NCBI RefSeq assembly: GCF_024139115.2
Contig: NC_085141.1
Span: 136,337,822 to 136,401,821 of the forward strand
Direction: 5' to 3'
Source of the DNA: Armigeres subalbatus
Lineage: Eukaryota; Arthropoda; Insecta; Diptera; Culicidae
Length of the DNA stretch: 64,000 bases
Position numbers and translations under genes: made by a program. This document shows, piece after piece, positions 22,822 to 34,284 of the stretch (the first letter of the stretch is position 1; each line of letters opens with the position of its first letter). The notes under the pieces were generated by a model. That model was given only the letters and a program-made list of their open reading frames with translations, did no database searches and was not told the DNA's origin.

Positions 22822-23434
22822 AGCGAGCTTGGTAGTCATATGGCTACTGCTTCTGCCTCATACGCAGGAGGTCGTGGGTTCAATCCCAGGTCCGTTCCAT
22901 TCTCCTACTTTGTATCTTTCTCTTTATTTCTCATGTTCTAGCAATCGCTAGAACTGGAAATGGACTTCCAAACCGTTTCCATTACTATTCCTATACCTTC
23001 AACTTGAGTATTCCAACAGTAATCTGCTAGAATTGGAAATGAACTATAGAGCTCGTTTCCTACATCCAATTAGAAATTCCATCAGTTACCTTCTCCTACC
23101 TATCACATTGGCAGCTCGTTAACCAAGACGGACCTCTCCCTCTCCAACCTAACCCAGAAATTCCAAAAAAATTCCGCATGAACTCGTGGCAAGTGCAGAG
23201 GTATATTCGGCTTGCAGTGGGCGAGTGATTGCATCATCATTTCCTCCCCTTCCCCACATTGACTTGCATTCTGACGTGGCAGGCGCCAGTATGACCTAAC
23301 AAATGAGATCACCAGTACTTGTACATTGAAGTTGTGTGCTAGTCCCAAGCAAACATCTGCTAGTCCCAAGCAAACAGCTGATCTGGTCATAATGGAGTAG
23401 CAACTACGAGCAGTCAATCAAGCTCAAGCTCAAG
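22822..23434 (+). mobile_element. 610-bp SINE with Met-tRNA-like head
   Basis: Starts with a tRNA-like head: GCTTGGTAGTCATATGGC (A box); a 7-bp anticodon-type stem CTTCTGC/GCAGGAG around loop CTCATAC, giving anticodon CAT; then GGGTTCAATCCC (B box). A body of about 500 bp follows, ending in the hexamer repeat (CAAGCT)n instead of poly-A. Flanked by 26-bp repeats with two mismatches (22796-22821, 23435-23460; both begin CTTTCCTGTTGAAAATT). A second copy lies at 38856-39463. Unusually long for an insect SINE. Confidence 0.85.
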
Positions 23435-23514
23435 CTTTCCTGTTGAAAATTGTATCTCGATTTATTATTCCAGTAGATTCTTTAGCTTATTTAAAGAGCA
23501 TAAGCATGAGCATG

Positions 23515-23786
23515 GGGGCCCTCCTTAGCCGTGCGGTAAGACGCGCGGCTACAAAGCAAGACCATGCTGAGGGTGGCTGGGTTCGATTCCCGGTGCCGGT
23601 CTAGGCAATTTTCGGATTGGAAATTGTCTCGACTCCCCTGGGCATAAAAGTATCATCGTGTTAGTCTCATGATATACTAAGAAACCTCGCAGTTAATAAC
23701 TGTGGAAGTGCTTAATGAACACTAAGCTGCGAGGCGGCTCTGTCCCAGTGTGGGAATGTAATGCCAATAAGAAGAAGAAGAAGAAG
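23515..23786 (+). mobile_element. Feilai-type SINE, copy 2
   Basis: Same head and B box as copy 1, with the (GAA)n tail running to 23786-23789. The flanking duplication AAGCATGAGCATG occurs at 23502-23514 and 23787-23799. A stretch of about 27 bases before AGAAACCTCGCAG is missing relative to the other copies. It landed inside the hexamer tail of another SINE fragment. Confidence 0.93.
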
Positions 23787-23921
23787 AAGCATGAGCATGA
23801 TTGCTACTCCGTTATTGCCAGGTCAGCTGTAATTACACAGCGAACCAATAGAAGCATTTTGGGACTAACATCAACTTCAATGTGTAAGAACTGGTGACCC
23901 AAAAATAAGCAATATAGCAGC
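23787..23921 (-). mobile_element. 3' fragment of the long-SINE family
   Basis: Minus-strand 3' end: TTGCTACTCCGTTATTGCCA, then AGGTCAGCTG and ACTGGTGACC blocks in the order seen at 38870-38985, with a (CATGCT)n tail now split by Feilai copy 2. 5'-truncated, as expected for target-primed reverse transcription. Confidence 0.7.
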
Positions 23922-24196
23922 ACCAGCAGTGTCCGAATGCAGGTTAATTGAAGAATATGTAGAAAAATGTAGAAATGATACTCGTTTTGATAGAAGCCAA
24001 CGAGTCATCTGCACTTCCACGACAAATGCATCTAACCACAGACAAATAGACATAACACTCGTGAAATTCTCATTCATCGTTCACTGATTTACTGGTCACT
24101 TAGTTGGCCAATTGATCACTCGTGGCTCGCATCGGATTTGCTCGATTTTGACGTTTGTCATCTGGTGCGTGATTTGCCCAACTTAGTGAAAACTAC

Positions 24197-24276
24197 ACTG
24201 CCGCTAACCGCAAGTCGAGCACATCTGTATATGGGCGTCCATATACAGATGTGCTCGACTTGCGGTTAGCGGCAGT
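24197..24276. repeat. perfect 38-bp hairpin
   Basis: Arms 24197-24234 and 24239-24276 are exact complements, with a GCGT loop. Left arm begins ACTGCCGCTAACCGCAAGTC. Copy B has only the left edge of the arm (ACTGCCGCTAACCG near 29745), without the fold-back, so the hairpin was created or lost after duplication. Confidence 0.95.
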
Positions 24277-24899
24277 ACAGATGTCGTTAGTGTGTGTACA
24301 ACGATGAATTTGATGGGTGAATGTTCAATGTGTTATGTCTGTTTGTCTGTGCTCTAACTATTTTTAAAAACGAGAACAAAAACCGAAAAAGCGCTGCCAT
24401 GTAAACTAGTCTGAAAAATTTACCCGATTTTCGATCAAAATCGAGAAAATGTTCCCACCAAGACCAACGAAAACATCAACGATGAGTAAAAAAATAGAAA
24501 CTTTTGTACTCTTGTACTGCTAAGTAAAATCAAATCACACCAACGAAAATATAAACGATGAGTAAGGAAAAAATAGAAACTTTTGTACTTCATTCACACT
24601 GCGGTTCTACGCAGAACTGTCCCATGTTACCTTTGATGAAAAAATTCAAACTCGAGTCAGTTTGTCTCATTAATTCTAGAATCGGTTAGATCTTAAAATT
24701 TAACAAATATTTTTAGGATGTTATAAGCGTAGGCAATACTTTTCAAGGACATAAAACGAATCACTACTTATTTAAAAGGTTTTCAGTCTATATTATTGTC
24801 AAACAACAACTTCATTTTTTCAGTGGGACAAATTGACTCGAGTTGGAGATTTTTTTATCAAAGGTAACATGGGATAACTATGCGTAAGACGGCAGCATA

Positions 24900-25330
24900 G
24901 CTCTGTGTTGTTCTGATGCGTCCATAGATGATCAAGTGCTCGGTGAGTTTATGAGAGTGGGTACTCAGTTTAGTACAAAATGGCTGCTCTAAAGCGATCA
25001 TAATGGATTGAGTGCTTATCTAAGTGCCTGAGAGCGCACGCATTATCAATTTGAGTAAAATTCGACTGATATAAAGCGTTTGTAGAGAATTGAGTGCTCG
25101 TTTGAGTCCATGAGAGTGAGCGCGTGTGTGCGCAATTTTTGTAAAGTATTGCTGCTTTGAAGCGTTCGTAGAAGATTGAACGCTCATTGATCGGATTAAG
25201 CGACCGTCATGAGTCCGACGTTTGTCCATAAGGGCGGACGAAATATCAATTTGAGTACAGTATGGCTTTTCAAAGGTGCATTGAATGCTCGTCTCATTCC
25301 ATGAGGACGGTTGTAGTATATCCTTAGTCA
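24900..25330. repeat. about 110-bp diverged tandem repeat, copy A
   Basis: Three to four diverged units recognisable by AGTAMAAWNNGNCTG, AAAGCG and GATTGAGTGCT-type blocks. The same array lies at 33110-33545 in copy B. Confidence 0.65.
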
Positions 25331-25772
25331 CTTTTCTTTCCTTTACTTCAATGGAAGTAACTAGAAAAGTATTTTGAGTCCTGAAAATAAAAATCAACGA
25401 AAACGTGCTGTACGTGTGAACCGTCCTGAAAAATTCAACCCAATGTGCAAAATCGGGACAATCTTTAAAAAAACAGCACTTTTTCGATTAGGCGTCAAAA
25501 ATATGGGTTCTTTGGGAAAGTTGACCTTAAATAAGACAAAGAATCGATTGAGTGAATAAAAATTTTTTAACGAGAAAGTTCGATTTCATGAAAAATGTCC
25601 CCCAAAGCTCTCGGATGTATCTCCAAAAATTCTCGGAGAAATTTTTACAGAATTCCCGACGAGATTTCTACAGAAACCTTTGAAGTAATTTCCACAGAAA
25701 CTTTTGGAAGAAATTCCACTGAACTCACCATAGGAATTTCCCGCAGAAATTGATGAAGGGTGTAATTTTATT

Positions 25773-25976
25773 ATGAAAATTATTTTGAGCTTTTTAGTGG
25801 AATGTCTTTACTTGTCATAAGACGAGTTTGTACCATTCTATTTAATTCCACCACTTGATTGTACCTTGACAGATACGTATTTCGATCTCAACAGTAAGGT
25901 CGAAATACGTATCTGTCAAGGTACAATCAAGTGGTGCGGAATTATATGGGATGGTACAAACTCGTCTTATGACAAG
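25773..25976. mobile_element. fold-back MITE
   Basis: Nearly palindromic core at 25810-25977 (ACTTGTCATAAGACGAGTTT against its complement), with a short asymmetric extension ATGAAAATTATTTTGAGC. The 12-bp duplication TGTAATTTTATT flanks it at 25761-25772 and 25977-25988. Shares CAGATACGTATTTCGA and AATTCCACCA with the fold-back elements at 49650 and 53878. Absent from copy B, where 25681-25998 is deleted or unfilled. Confidence 0.8.
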
Positions 25977-26110
25977 TGTAATTTTATTCCATTTTTCAAA
26001 TATTTGTTCTCTCTCAATAATGGTAGCAGACACCATAACACATACAACGGATAAACCCCAAGCACGTGTCAAAAGCCTCAACGAATTTAATGATTTTGCC
26101 ATGATGAAAA

Positions 26111-26377
26111 TTGGTAACATTAACTAAGTGTAACGTGAGATTTGCCTTCCAGCCCAAAAAGCACATGCCCACAAAACGGATCCAGTTTACCAGCTTTAAT
26201 TCTTCGTTCAGATTCAGGTTCTGGGCGGTTCCGAAAGAAACCCATCAAATGACGGATGTGCAAACTGCAACCGCATCACTGGAGGCGAACAAGCGGAATC
26301 GTTCGTATCACAACCGACCGTCGTCGTCCGTCCTTGCAACGCAAAGCAATGGCAGCAACAGCAACCTGACCCCATAA
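26111..26377 (+). other. candidate conserved frame, copy A (not recognised)
   Basis: An 88-codon frame (FAFQPKKHMPTKRIQFTSF ... SNGSNSNLTP, stop at 26375) translated identically in copy B (34018-34284). It is preceded by a plausible acceptor TTTGCCTTCCAG at about 26142-26153, so the coding part could be a last exon starting at CCCAAAAAG. No domain was recognised. Identity between copies may only reflect recent duplication; a 68-codon frame follows at 26464-26670. Treat as weak. Confidence 0.2.
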
Positions 26378-27428
26378 AGCTGCTCATTGAAACAGGGCGT
26401 CACCAATTCTAACCGGCGGTGCAGCGGCAGAAGCGGACTGATTTTCCGGAGTAAATTGAGAATGTGTCTGGCGGAACGATTACCTCTTTGCGAGGAATGG
26501 TTTGGCTAGAGTTACAGGTTAGACCGAATGTCGCCTGGCAGGGTGATTATCGTCGTCGTACATACAGGACGTCGGGGTGGCGTGCCAGTCAATTTGGTTG
26601 CAGTAGTTCCGCTACTTGTGGTTTTGAGATGCTGCCAACCTCACGGTACCCTACACAGTACTGCAGCTAATGGGAAGCATGGAAAACAGCACATATGCAC
26701 ATGAATTAGATATGAGCTGCTTATAGAGGACAACAACGGTTTCGCCTGTAGAAGGAACGGCAGAGGTCGGCTGCATTGGTATGACTGCTGGTTCCTGATA
26801 AGGAAAAACCCGCTTTAAAACAGTGTTATGTAGACGTAGTTGACGCACACGTCGGAAATGAAGAGGAAAAACGTTGCAAATTTATCACTTTGCTATTATT
26901 TATACAGTAGGCTCGCCACTTTAAAAATAAATAATTTACCTCCGTATTTGTTAGTCTATTAAATCGATACTATTACTAGTATTGTTTTTTAATACTATTG
27001 AATAGGTTTAGCCTATCCTCATTACATATTTTAGATTTCTTTTCTAGGATAGCGATGGTGATCCAAACATTTTATATATAATTCGGATATATCAGTTATG
27101 GTGATTTAAATCCTAATACGATATGATTGTTCGCTTCGAACTTCTCACCGGAGCCTTTTAGGCTTCTGAACGAAATTATTGTTTGGATCCGAACATAATC
27201 CTATAAGGATTCCAAATGGAATCTTTCTTTGACTTTTATAGCAAGGGCAGTTATTTATTTCAGAAAAATATTGTAAAACAATTTGTTATGAAATTGGCTA
27301 GTTAGTTGTGAAAATAACAAAAAATGAATAATATCAAAAATGTCTCTATCCGTATCACAATTAAAACAGAGGTTGAACATGGATTCAAGTTATACTGGAG
27401 GTACCTCCGGTTTTATTCCAATACCTTA

Positions 27429-27716
27429 CTTGATACTTGATACTTGATGGGCTACAGCTCTTCGATGAACCTACGCCGAATGGAGTATCCTTCTCCACTG
27501 AACTCGATCCTGGGCCAATCGCTTCCAGTCGCCCTGAACATTGAGCGCCCTCAGGTCCTCTTCAACTGCAAAAAGCCATCGTGTACGCGGCCTTCCACGA
27601 AGCCTGCGGTCTCTTCCGGGTTCCCTGCTAAATATTATCTTCGCTTGACGTTCTTCCGGCATACGATCAACGTGACCAGCCCACCGTAGTCTGCCGTGTT
27701 GTATAAGCTTAATAAT
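27429..27716 (-). pseudogene. LINE C-terminal fragment with heptamer tail
   Basis: Minus-strand residues HVDRMPEERQAKIIF, GRPRTRWLFAVEEDLRAL and WKRLAQDRVQWRRIL form the conserved C-terminal tail found after RT in many insect LINEs. The element ends in repeats of TCAAGTA (27429-27450). 5'-truncated; sits exactly at the junction of duplication copies A and B. Confidence 0.8.
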
Positions 27717-29384
27717 ATCCAGACCTTTATAATATAATAAAATTAAATAATATTAAATGTACAAAATAGAAGACTTCACATTTTAACACCCGCGGCAATT
27801 TATTGGAGCTAACTTAGTGAATTATCTAATGTTTCAAGATGAATGCAAGCTCACCTCAATGGCGACGATTACGGTATATACGATTTATCAGGATCTCGTA
27901 CTTGACTCGACTTAGGGAAATTCAACATGTTATCTATATTGATGGTTATTTCATTCTCATCTCCTCTTTGAACGGATGTTCAACGCCGAAAAATGAATTT
28001 AAATCGTCCATAAGGGATACTGTTTTTGTTTTAAATTTGTTATGTTTTGAAAAAAAATCTCTCCAAATTGATATCTTCTCTATCGATTCTAGTTGTTAGT
28101 TAGCATGATTGAAATATTTTGATGACATTATTGAGTAACTTGATTTGCTGAAACACGAAATTCGTCAAAAATGTATAAAACAAAATGAGAGATAGTTTAG
28201 TCTTATGGTGTGAAGGAATGCATAGAAGCAATAACTAGGCTATGGTTTCAAGGCTTGTCTACGTATTGGATATTCTATTTGCTGCTTTTTCGCATGTTGC
28301 TTTCATTGAAGATTATTTTAATAAAATAATTGATCTTTCTAGTAAATTGATGTATTCTGAATAATTTATAACAAATCAAGAAAATTGTTGATTTGCTCAA
28401 AACTTCACGTGTCGCCGTTAAACTATGAATAAATAACATTGTGATGTTTTCTCATGTGCGGTACGTCATTTCCTTAGTAGGACCACGTAATACTACAGTT
28501 ACAGAAATACCCAGCATACCTTTTCCAGCGGCAGCTTATGTTAGAATTTTCACAAAACCAATTTGCATTCCACTACAGTACATAGTTCTTAGCTTTCTGG
28601 TACATCAACATACAAAGAGATATAACTATATTTGCTATTATTTTTCTGTACGTGAAAAAACTGTGTTTTATATCGATTATTTTTCCTCGCGTTAGATGCA
28701 TATAAAACAATCACGCTAACTGATAATCGCAGACAGTTAAAAGATAAATTAACAATTTTTCTACCAGAGCGATTGATTTTCTGCCCTTACGTTGCGTTGG
28801 GTGAACAATGACACAACAAATTACGTCTTAACTGATCTATAGTTCTCGCGTCAACATTAACATGCTAATTACTTAGATTACATCACTCACCAAGGTGAAT
28901 CCTGATCTAAGTAATGACACTTACTAACTCTCCCTACTTACAATACTCTTTCCCGTAACAACCGTAGATATGCAGACGATTCGTCGGTCTCTAAAATAAC
29001 GGTTGTTACATCCTTCGCTTCCCTCCATGATCGTAAGGACGTGGCCGGCGCCGTTATTGACCCATTAAAAAAATGAGCTTTTGGAACGTGCACATTAAGG
29101 ATGGAGTGCTAATGCCAAGTCCCATCTGTTGGTTCCCTATGCAATTCCGTTATTTCTGGACAATCACGGAGTAGCAACTACGAATTGTACGATCATCTCA
29201 TGCTCATGCTCAGGGACGGAGGAACTGCCCCTATACGGGAAGCCAAGCTTAAGTTTATTGGCTGAGGTCGAGTGCACCAGCAGTGTCCGAATGCAGGTTA
29301 ATTAAGGAATAGGTAGGAAAATGTTGAAATGATACTCGCTTTGATAGAAGCCGACGAGTCATCTGCACTTCCACGAGAAATCAC

Positions 29385-29560
29385 TGGGTGGGAAGTAAAG
29401 AGACGGCAATACACTTTTACTCAGTCATTGAGTAGATAAAAGTAAGAGTGTTCTGAAGAAAACACGACCGCACTCGATACAAATCTTTACTTTCTAGTCG
29501 ATTCTTTGGCTTATTCAAAGTTTACTTTTTCGAAGAACCCATATTTTTTGAAGCCTCTAA
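29385..29560. other. insertion private to copy B
   Basis: About 175 bases (from TCACTGGGTGGGAAGTAAAG to AGAACCCATATTTTTTGAAG) absent from copy A at the equivalent point. Its right part resembles blocks at 23472-23497, 25487-25530 (inverted) and 61025-61080, so it is part of a dispersed repeat. Confidence 0.6.
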
Positions 29561-29809
29561 CCACAGATATATCACATAACACTCGTGAAATTCTCATTCA
29601 TCGTTCACTGCTTTACTGGTCAATTTAAAGAATCATTAGTTGGCCAATTGATCACTTGTGGCGCGCATCGGATTTGCTCGATTTTGTTTGTTCACTACCG
29701 ACATCTGGTGCCGGTGCGTGATTTGCCCAACTTAGTGAAAACTACACTGCCGCTAACCGTGAATGTTCAATGTGTTATGTCTGTTTGTCTGTGCTCTAAC
29801 TATTTAAAA

Positions 29810-30228
29810 AAAACCCAACTTAATTCACCGAGTAGTGATACTACCTTTCTCGCATTTAGCCAAGATACCAACCTCATATGGTGCTAATATGGTTCAATGT
29901 ACCATTTTCTTAATAACTTTTGAACCCAACGGTCGATCGTTATGAAATTCAATAGTGATCAACTAGGGTTTGCCCCCTGTCGAATGAAACTTGTTGCGAG
30001 AAGATCGGTTGAGGATTACTATAAGAAAAGTTGTCTAATGTTTTTCGTAGCTTTTGTGCACACACATACACACATACATACACACGAACAGACAGACATT
30101 TGCTCAGCTCCTCAAGCTGAGTCGATTGGTATATAATACTATGGGTCTCCGAAGCTTCTATAGAAAGTTCGTTTTCGTAGTGAAATGATAGCCTTGCGGT
30201 AAAACTTTGTTGTACGAGAAAGGCAAAA
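29810..30228. mobile_element. MITE-like repeat with CCTTTCTCG ends
   Basis: Inserted in copy B relative to the empty site in copy A (24360-24375). Near-terminal CCTTTCTCG is mirrored by CGAGAAAGG. Internal CACACATACACACATACATA microsatellite, and the block GTGAAATGATAGCCTTGCGG near the right end. A second, 5'-incomplete copy lies at 32530-32806. Family not assigned. Confidence 0.7.
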
Positions 30229-30478
30229 ACGAGACCAAAAACCGAAAAAGCGCTGCCATGTAAACTAGTCTGAAAAATTTACCCGATTTTCGATCAAAAT
30301 CGAGAAAATGTTAGGCCAATCTTGAAAAGCAGCACTTTTTCGATTTTTGTTTTTAAAATTAAATCACACCAACGAAAACATCAACGATGAGTAAAAAAAT
30401 AGAAACTTTTGTACTCTTGTACTGTTGAGTAAAATTAAATCACACCAACGAAAATATAAACGATGAGTAAGGAAAAAC

Positions 30479-30931
30479 CCATCTGTGGAAGTCGGGCCTA
30501 CTACGGGCTCCAGAAGAAACTGCGGTCGAAAAAGATTCGCCACCGCACCAAATGTGTCATGTACAAGACGTTAATAAGACCGGTTGTCCTCTACAGACAT
30601 GAAACATGGACAATGCTCGAGGAGGACTTGCAAGCACTCGGAGTATTCGGGAGACGGGTGCTTAGGACCATATTTGGCGGTGTGCAAGAAGACGGTGTGT
30701 GGCGGCGAAGAATGAACCATGAGCTCGCCCAACTCTACGGCGAACCCAGTATCCAGAAGGTAGCTAAAGCCGGAAGGGTACGATGGGCAGGACATGTTGC
30801 AAGAATGCCGGACAGCATTCCTGCAAAGATGGTGTTCGCTTTCGATCCGGCAGGTACGAGACGGCGTGGAGCGCAGCGAGCGAGATGGGCAGACCAGGTG
30901 CAGAACGACTTGGCGAGCGTGGGGCGTATCC
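30479..30931 (+). pseudogene. RTE-type RT C-terminal fragment
   Basis: Near-identical to 44270-44722 of the longer RTE copy: CGSRAYYGLQKKLR, HRTKCVMYKTLIRPVVLY, RRVLRTIFGGVQEDGVWRRR, RVRWAGHVARM. It lacks the RT palm and also the true 3' end, breaking off at GGGCGTATCCG into a C-rich run. Open frame but only a fragment. Confidence 0.9.
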
Positions 30932-30950
30932 GCCCCCCCCACCCCCCACC

Positions 30951-31263
30951 AGCAAAATGTTCACGATTCGGTTTCCTTATGGAAACTAACCAAAACAAAG
31001 AAAAAAATTCCGTCGAAATTGAAGTATTGCACAAGATTTTTCTCATGCAGTACTAAGATTCCGTCGTATTTATGCTAACAACACAACCCTTCATTGAAAA
31101 TTTTTAACATTTTGCTCAAATTTGTTACTTCAAAAAAGTAAACAACAGCTGATTTGGTTTCTTTATGGCAAATTTTCGATGATTTTTTTCCGTTGCAACG
31201 GCAAAACACTCACCAACACTCGCAAAACTCGGCCGTTTAGACCACCCGATATATACCACCCTG
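30951..31263 (-). mobile_element. inverted, truncated copy of the 421-bp MITE
   Basis: Reverse complement of 31328-31642 with few differences, separated from it by 64 bases. Together they form a 313/315-base inverted repeat. Its outer end is cut at the AGCAAAATG border next to the RTE fragment. Confidence 0.9.
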
Positions 31264-31327
31264 CCACCCTGGTACGAACCAGCAGTTAATCGTGTCGTTA
31301 TCGAGTGCAATTTCTGTTGCCAACGAT

Positions 31328-32169
31328 CAGGGTGGTAGGTATATATCGGGTGGTCTAAACGGCCGAGTTTTGCGAGTGTTGGTGAGTGTTTTGCCGTTGC
31401 AACGGAAAAAAAATCATCGGAAATTTGCCATAAAGAAACCAAATCAGCTGTTGTTTACTTCTTTGAAGTAACAAATTTGAGCAAAATGTTGAAAATTTTC
31501 AATGAAGGGATGTGTTGTCAGCATAAATACGATGGAATCTTAGTACTGCATGAGAAAAATCTTGTGCAATACTTCAATTTCGACGGAATTTTTTCTTTGT
31601 TTTGGTTAGTTTCATAAGGAAACAGAATCGTGAACATTTTGCTATAAGAAAACCGAAAAGTTCACTGGGTGAGTACAAAATTCACCGAGCTCGGATTACC
31701 AACACAACTACACATCTTCCCACCCGTAATGTAGAGCCCTGGCCCTGGCCAGGGTGGTATATATCGGGTGGTCTAAACGGCCGAGTTTTGCGAGTGTTGG
31801 TGAGTGTTTTGCCGTTGACAACGGAAAAAAAATCATCGAAAATTTGCCATAAAGAAACCAAATCAGCTGTTGTTTACTTTTTTGAAGTAACAAATTTGAG
31901 CAAAATGTTGAAAATTTTCAATGAAGGGTTGTGTTGTTAGCATAAATACGACGGAATCTTAGTACTGCATGAGAAAAATCTTGTGCAATACTTCAATTTC
32001 GACGGAATTTTTTTCTTTGTTTTGGTTAGTTGCCATAAGGAAACCGAATCGTGAACATTTTGCTATAAGAAAACCGAAAAGTTCACTGGGTGAGTACAAA
32101 ATTCACCGAGCTCGGATTACCAACACAACTACACATCTTCCCACCCGTAATGTAGAGCCCTGGGCCCTG
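31328..32169 (+). mobile_element. head-to-tail dimer of a hAT-like MITE
   Basis: Two direct units, 31328-31749 and 31750-32169, each starting CAGGGTGG and ending GAGCCCTGGNCCCTG-like. The dimer as a whole is flanked once by GCCAACGAT (31319-31327 and 32170-32178), an 8-9-bp duplication. CAGGG...CCCTG ends with an 8-bp class duplication suggest hAT. No coding sequence; longest shared block includes CCGAGTTTTGCGAGTGTTGG. Confidence 0.75.
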
Positions 32170-32529
32170 GCCAACGATGAAACTTACAACTGTGTTGGTG
32201 CGAATGCTCCGATGAAGTATAATGGCAATAATCAACATCAAGTCCGCTCTCAACTTTAAAGCGCGTGCGTTGTTCGTCGATTAGTTTTCGTGTACAACAC
32301 GTTCCACATTGCAAGCTTTGAAAAGCTTTGCTCGTTGCATTAGCGTTATCGATATTGCCGTAGCGAGGTTTCTAACCCATCGAGCAAACGTAATTTATAT
32401 TATAGCATGGTAGCTGCTCAATGCTCGTAGTCCCGATTGTATGGGAAAAAATGGAAAACTGCCTAAACCATTTTCCTTGTCAGCTGCGAACGCATTAATC
32501 AATCTAGATGAAATTAAATAGCATGTAAT

Positions 32530-32806
32530 TAGAAGAGTGGCTCTGCGGAATGCAACTTGTTGCGATAAAATCAGTTAAGTCTATGTACATGCAAATCGTG
32601 TGAGTTTTTGAGGTTGAAAAAGTGACCGTACAGACACACAAACATACACACACATACATACACACACACACATTCATCATCTCGATTCATCAAACTGAGT
32701 CGAATGGTATAAGAAACTTTACTATCAGATGTTTCTGTAAAAAGTTCGTTTTCAGAGTGAAATGATAGCCTTTCGGTACAACTTTGTTGTACGAGAAAGG
32801 CAAAAA
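32530..32806. mobile_element. second copy of the CCTTTCTCG-end repeat, partial
   Basis: Matches the right two thirds of 29810-30228: GCAACTTGTTGCGATAAAAT, the CA-rich microsatellite, AAACTGAGTCGAATGGTATA and TTGTACGAGAAAGGCAAAAA. Confidence 0.75.
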
Positions 32807-33109
32807 TAGAAACTCTTGTACTTCATTCACACTGCGGTTCTACGCAGAACTGTCCCATGTTACCTTTGATGAAAAAATCCAAACTCGAGTCAATTTGTCT
32901 CACTAATTCCAGAATCGGTTAGATATTAAAATTTAACAAATACGCAGGCAATACTTTTCAAGGACATAAAACGAATCACTACTTATTTAAAAGGTTTTCA
33001 GTCCATATTATTGTCAAACAACAACTTCATTTTTTCAGTGGGACAAATTGACTCGGGTTTGAGATTTTTATCAAAGTAACACGGGACATTTATGCATAGA
33101 ACGGCAGCA

Positions 33110-33545
33110 CAGCTCTGTGTTGTTCTGATGCGTTTATAGATGATCAAGTGCTCGGTGAGTTTATGAGAGTGGGTACTCAGTTTAGTACAAAATGGCTGCT
33201 CTAAAGCGATCATAATGGATTGAGTGCTTATCTAAGTGCCTGAGAGCGCACGCATTATCAATTTGAGTAAAATTCGACTGATATAAAGCGTTTGTAGAGA
33301 ATTGAGTGCTTGTTTGAGTCCATGAGAACGGGCGCGGGCGTGCGCAATTTTTGTAAAGTATTGCTGCTCTGAAGCGTTCGTAGAAGATTGAACGCCCATT
33401 GATCGGATTAAGCGACCGTCATGAGTCCGACGTTTGTCCATAAGGGCGGACGAAATATCAATTTGAGTACAGTATGGCTTTTCAAAGGTGCATTGAATGC
33501 TCGTCTCATTCCATGAGGACGGTTGTAGTATATCCTTAGTCACTT
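33110..33545. repeat. about 110-bp diverged tandem repeat, copy B
   Basis: Counterpart of 24900-25330 with scattered substitutions (for example GGGCGCGGGCGTGCGC in place of GAGCGCGTGTGTGCGC). Confidence 0.7.
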
Positions 33546-34017
33546 CTCTTTCCTTTACTTCAATGGAAGTAACTAGAAAAGTATTTTGAGTCCTGAAAAT
33601 AAAAATCAACGAAAACGTGCTGTACGTGTGAACCGTCCTGAAAAATTCAACCCAATATTTGTTCAAAATCGGGCCAATCACCAAAACCAAAACAGCACTT
33701 TTTCGATTAGGCATCAAAAATATGAGTTCTTTGGGAAAGTTGACCTTAAGTAAGACAAAGAATCGATTGAGTGAATAAAATTTTTTAACGAGAAAGTTCG
33801 ATTTCATGAAAAATGTCCCCAAAGCTCTCGGATGTATCTCCAAAAATTCTCGAAGAAATTTTTACAGAATTCCGACGAGATTTCTACAGAAACCTTTATT
33901 TGTTCTCTCTCAATAATCTCTCAATAATGGTAGCAGACACCATAACACATACAACGGATAAACCCCAAGCACGTGTCAAAAGCCTCAACGAATTTAATGA
34001 TTTTGCCATGATGAAAA

Positions 34018-34284
34018 TTGGTAACATTAACTAAGTGTAACGTGAGATTTGCCTTCCAGCCCAAAAAGCACATGCCCACAAAACGGATCCAGTTTACCAG
34101 CTTTAATTCTTCGTTCAGATTCAGGTTCTGGGCGGTTCCGAAAGAAACCCATCAAATGACGGATGTGCAAACTGCAACCGCATCACTGGAGGCGAACAAG
34201 CGGAATCGTTCGTATCACAACCGACCGTCGTCGTCCGTCCTTGCAACGCAAAGCAATGGCAGCAACAGCAACCTGACCCCATAA
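34018..34284 (+). other. candidate conserved frame, copy B (not recognised)
   Basis: Same 88-codon translation as 26111-26377 without a single residue change, with the same TTTGCCTTCCAG upstream. The following 68-codon frame (34385-34591) has two amino-acid differences from copy A. A 14-base indel sits between the two frames. Function unknown. Confidence 0.2.

Larger units (their letters stand above)
20592..27426 (+). repeat. tandem duplication, copy A
   Basis: Matches 27746-36252 in order and orientation. Shared landmarks: AATAATATTAAATGTAC (20592 / 27746), CACCAGCAGTGTCCGAATGC (23923 / 29276), the 110-bp repeats (24900 / 33115), the ORF region (26111 / 34018) and ATTCCAATACCT (27415 / 36241). 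Copy A carries private insertions at 21614-21908, 22822-23434 and 23515-23786, plus the 25681-25998 interval that copy B lacks. Confidence 0.92.

Noticed and set aside
22824..22905. Possible functional tRNA-Met gene
   Set aside because: The head continues into a 600-bp body with target duplications and a second copy at 38856-39463, so it is a SINE promoter.
23515..23600. tRNA genes at the four Feilai heads
   Set aside because: All four are followed by the same body and GAA tail with target duplications.
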